A stretch of 6,996 nt of DNA from assembly GCA_002783525.1 (NCBI GenBank), contig PFGS01000209.1, positions 10,163 through 17,158 of the forward strand, given 5' to 3'. A program made the translations under genes and the position numbers. This DNA comes from Ignavibacteriales bacterium CG12_big_fil_rev_8_21_14_0_65_30_8 (GTDB lineage Bacteria; Bacteroidota; Ignavibacteria; Ignavibacteriales; Ignavibacteriaceae). The notes under the pieces were generated by a model. It was not told where the DNA came from. It worked only from the letters and a program-made list of their open reading frames with translations, and ran no database searches. Positions 6,508 through 6,996 of this stretch are shown here, piece after piece. Position 1 is the stretch's first letter, and the number at the start of each line of letters is the position of its first letter.

Positions 6508-6996
6508 TTAATTCTTTTGACTATTATTTTTATTTAACTCTTTCTTTAATATCTCAATTTCTAATTCCAGATTTTTAATTTTATCTGAATAATTAGGAAG
6601 ATTTCTTATATGTGCTTCTAATCGCAAAGCAGTATTTAAATCTTTTGCCGGATAGCCAAAATATTTTCCGGGTTTTTTAATTGTTTTAGGAATACCGGAC
6701 TTTGCCATAATAATAACATTATCATTTATTTCAATATGCCCAACAATACCAACTTGTCCGGCAAGAATACAGTTATTTCCAATTTTTGTGCTTCCGGAAA
6801 TTCCCGTTTGAGATGCAATTACAGTATTTTCACCTATTGTAACATTATGTGCAATCTGAACAAGGTTATCAATTTTTACACCTTTTTTGATTACAGTTGA
6901 ACCAATTGCAGCTCTGTCAACGGATACATTTGAACCGAGTTCTACGTCATCTTCAATAATTACATTGCCAATTTGTGGTACTTTGTGATAAACTCC
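6508..6996 (-). CDS. lpxD: LpxD, UDP-3-O-acylglucosamine N-acyltransferase (C-terminal part, 5' end outside the window)
   Basis: Third committed step of lipid A synthesis: moves an (R)-3-hydroxyacyl chain from ACP to the 2-amino group of UDP-3-O-acyl-glucosamine in the cytoplasm. The frame is open to the window edge and gives 162 residues; the usual N-terminal uridine-binding domain and first hexapeptide coils (roughly 190 residues by comparison with E. coli LpxD) are missing only because the window stops. Visible are left-handed beta-helix hexapeptide repeats (fragment residues about 9-97), the QIAHN motif with the expected catalytic His at fragment residue 50, and a second conserved His in VGHIE at 87, with the same 37-residue spacing as E. 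coli His239/His276. The tail (about 130-162) is a charged helix with leucine/isoleucine spacing like a short coiled coil, where LpxD proteins have a C-terminal helical extension. The Met at 6708 is internal, not the start. Assignment is secure. Confidence 0.95.
   Translation of the reverse strand, partial: GVYHKVPQIGNVIIEDDVELGSNVSVDRAAIGSTVIKKGVKIDNLVQIAHNVTIGENTVIASQTGISGSTKIGNNCILAGQVGIVGHIEINDNVIIMAKSGIPKTIKKPGKYFGYPAKDLNTALRLEAHIRNLPNYSDKIKNLELEIEILKKELNKNNSQKN

Noticed and set aside
6508..6708. A separate 66-residue gene starting at the Met at 6708
   Set aside because: The same frame is open to 6996 and encodes LpxD hexapeptide repeats and catalytic histidines, so this is the C-terminus of a cut lpxD.
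1..6996. Mobile element, CRISPR array, toxin-antitoxin or defence system
   Set aside because: No direct-repeat arrays, transposase or integrase motifs or nuclease genes were seen, and nearly all of the sequence is taken by conserved housekeeping or envelope genes on one strand.

Overview
The window carries eight genes, all read from the minus strand and packed with gaps of 124 bases or less, four of the junctions being overlaps or gaps of 12 bases or less. It looks like part of one long operon for the outer membrane. The DNA is AT-rich (roughly 30% G+C by eye). A fused LpxC-FabZ enzyme, the order lpxD - lpxC/fabZ - lpxA, separate heptose kinase and nucleotidyltransferase genes, and a secreted Reg_prop beta-propeller together suggest a Gram-negative bacterium of the Bacteroidota/Chlorobiota/Ignavibacteriota (FCB) group. 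A low-G+C Ignavibacteria-like lineage is my best guess from gene content, not a proven assignment.

In transcription order (right to left): the 3' part of lpxD, cut by the window edge (6996-6508); a 124-base gap that may hold a promoter; lpxC-fabZ (6383-4977); lpxA (4977-4204), which shares one base with lpxC-fabZ; a LipM-like octanoyltransferase gene (4207-3437), which overlaps lpxA by ATGA; panB (3414-2599); a secreted seven-bladed beta-propeller protein of unknown function (2565-1489); the heptose-7-phosphate kinase gene rfaE1/hldE-N (1476-478); and the heptose-1-phosphate nucleotidyltransferase gene rfaE2/hldE-C (494 or 488 to 6), which overlaps rfaE1 out of frame.

Functionally, LpxA, LpxC and LpxD are the first three steps of lipid A synthesis, and FabZ acts on the same (R)-3-hydroxyacyl-ACP pool that LpxA and LpxD draw from. 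The LipM-like enzyme takes octanoyl groups from ACP for lipoate synthesis, and PanB makes the pantothenate precursor of CoA and of the ACP phosphopantetheine arm. RfaE1 and RfaE2 make ADP-heptose for the LPS core. The common thread is acyl-ACP and LPS supply. The one gene with no obvious place in this scheme is the beta-propeller.

I see no tRNA, rRNA, CRISPR array, insertion sequence, integrase or strong terminator, and no clearly new defence or mobile system. Most of the window is ordinary envelope metabolism. The points worth a second look are the stand-alone propeller, an inverted repeat covering its start codon, and the coupling of a lipoate gene to lpxA.
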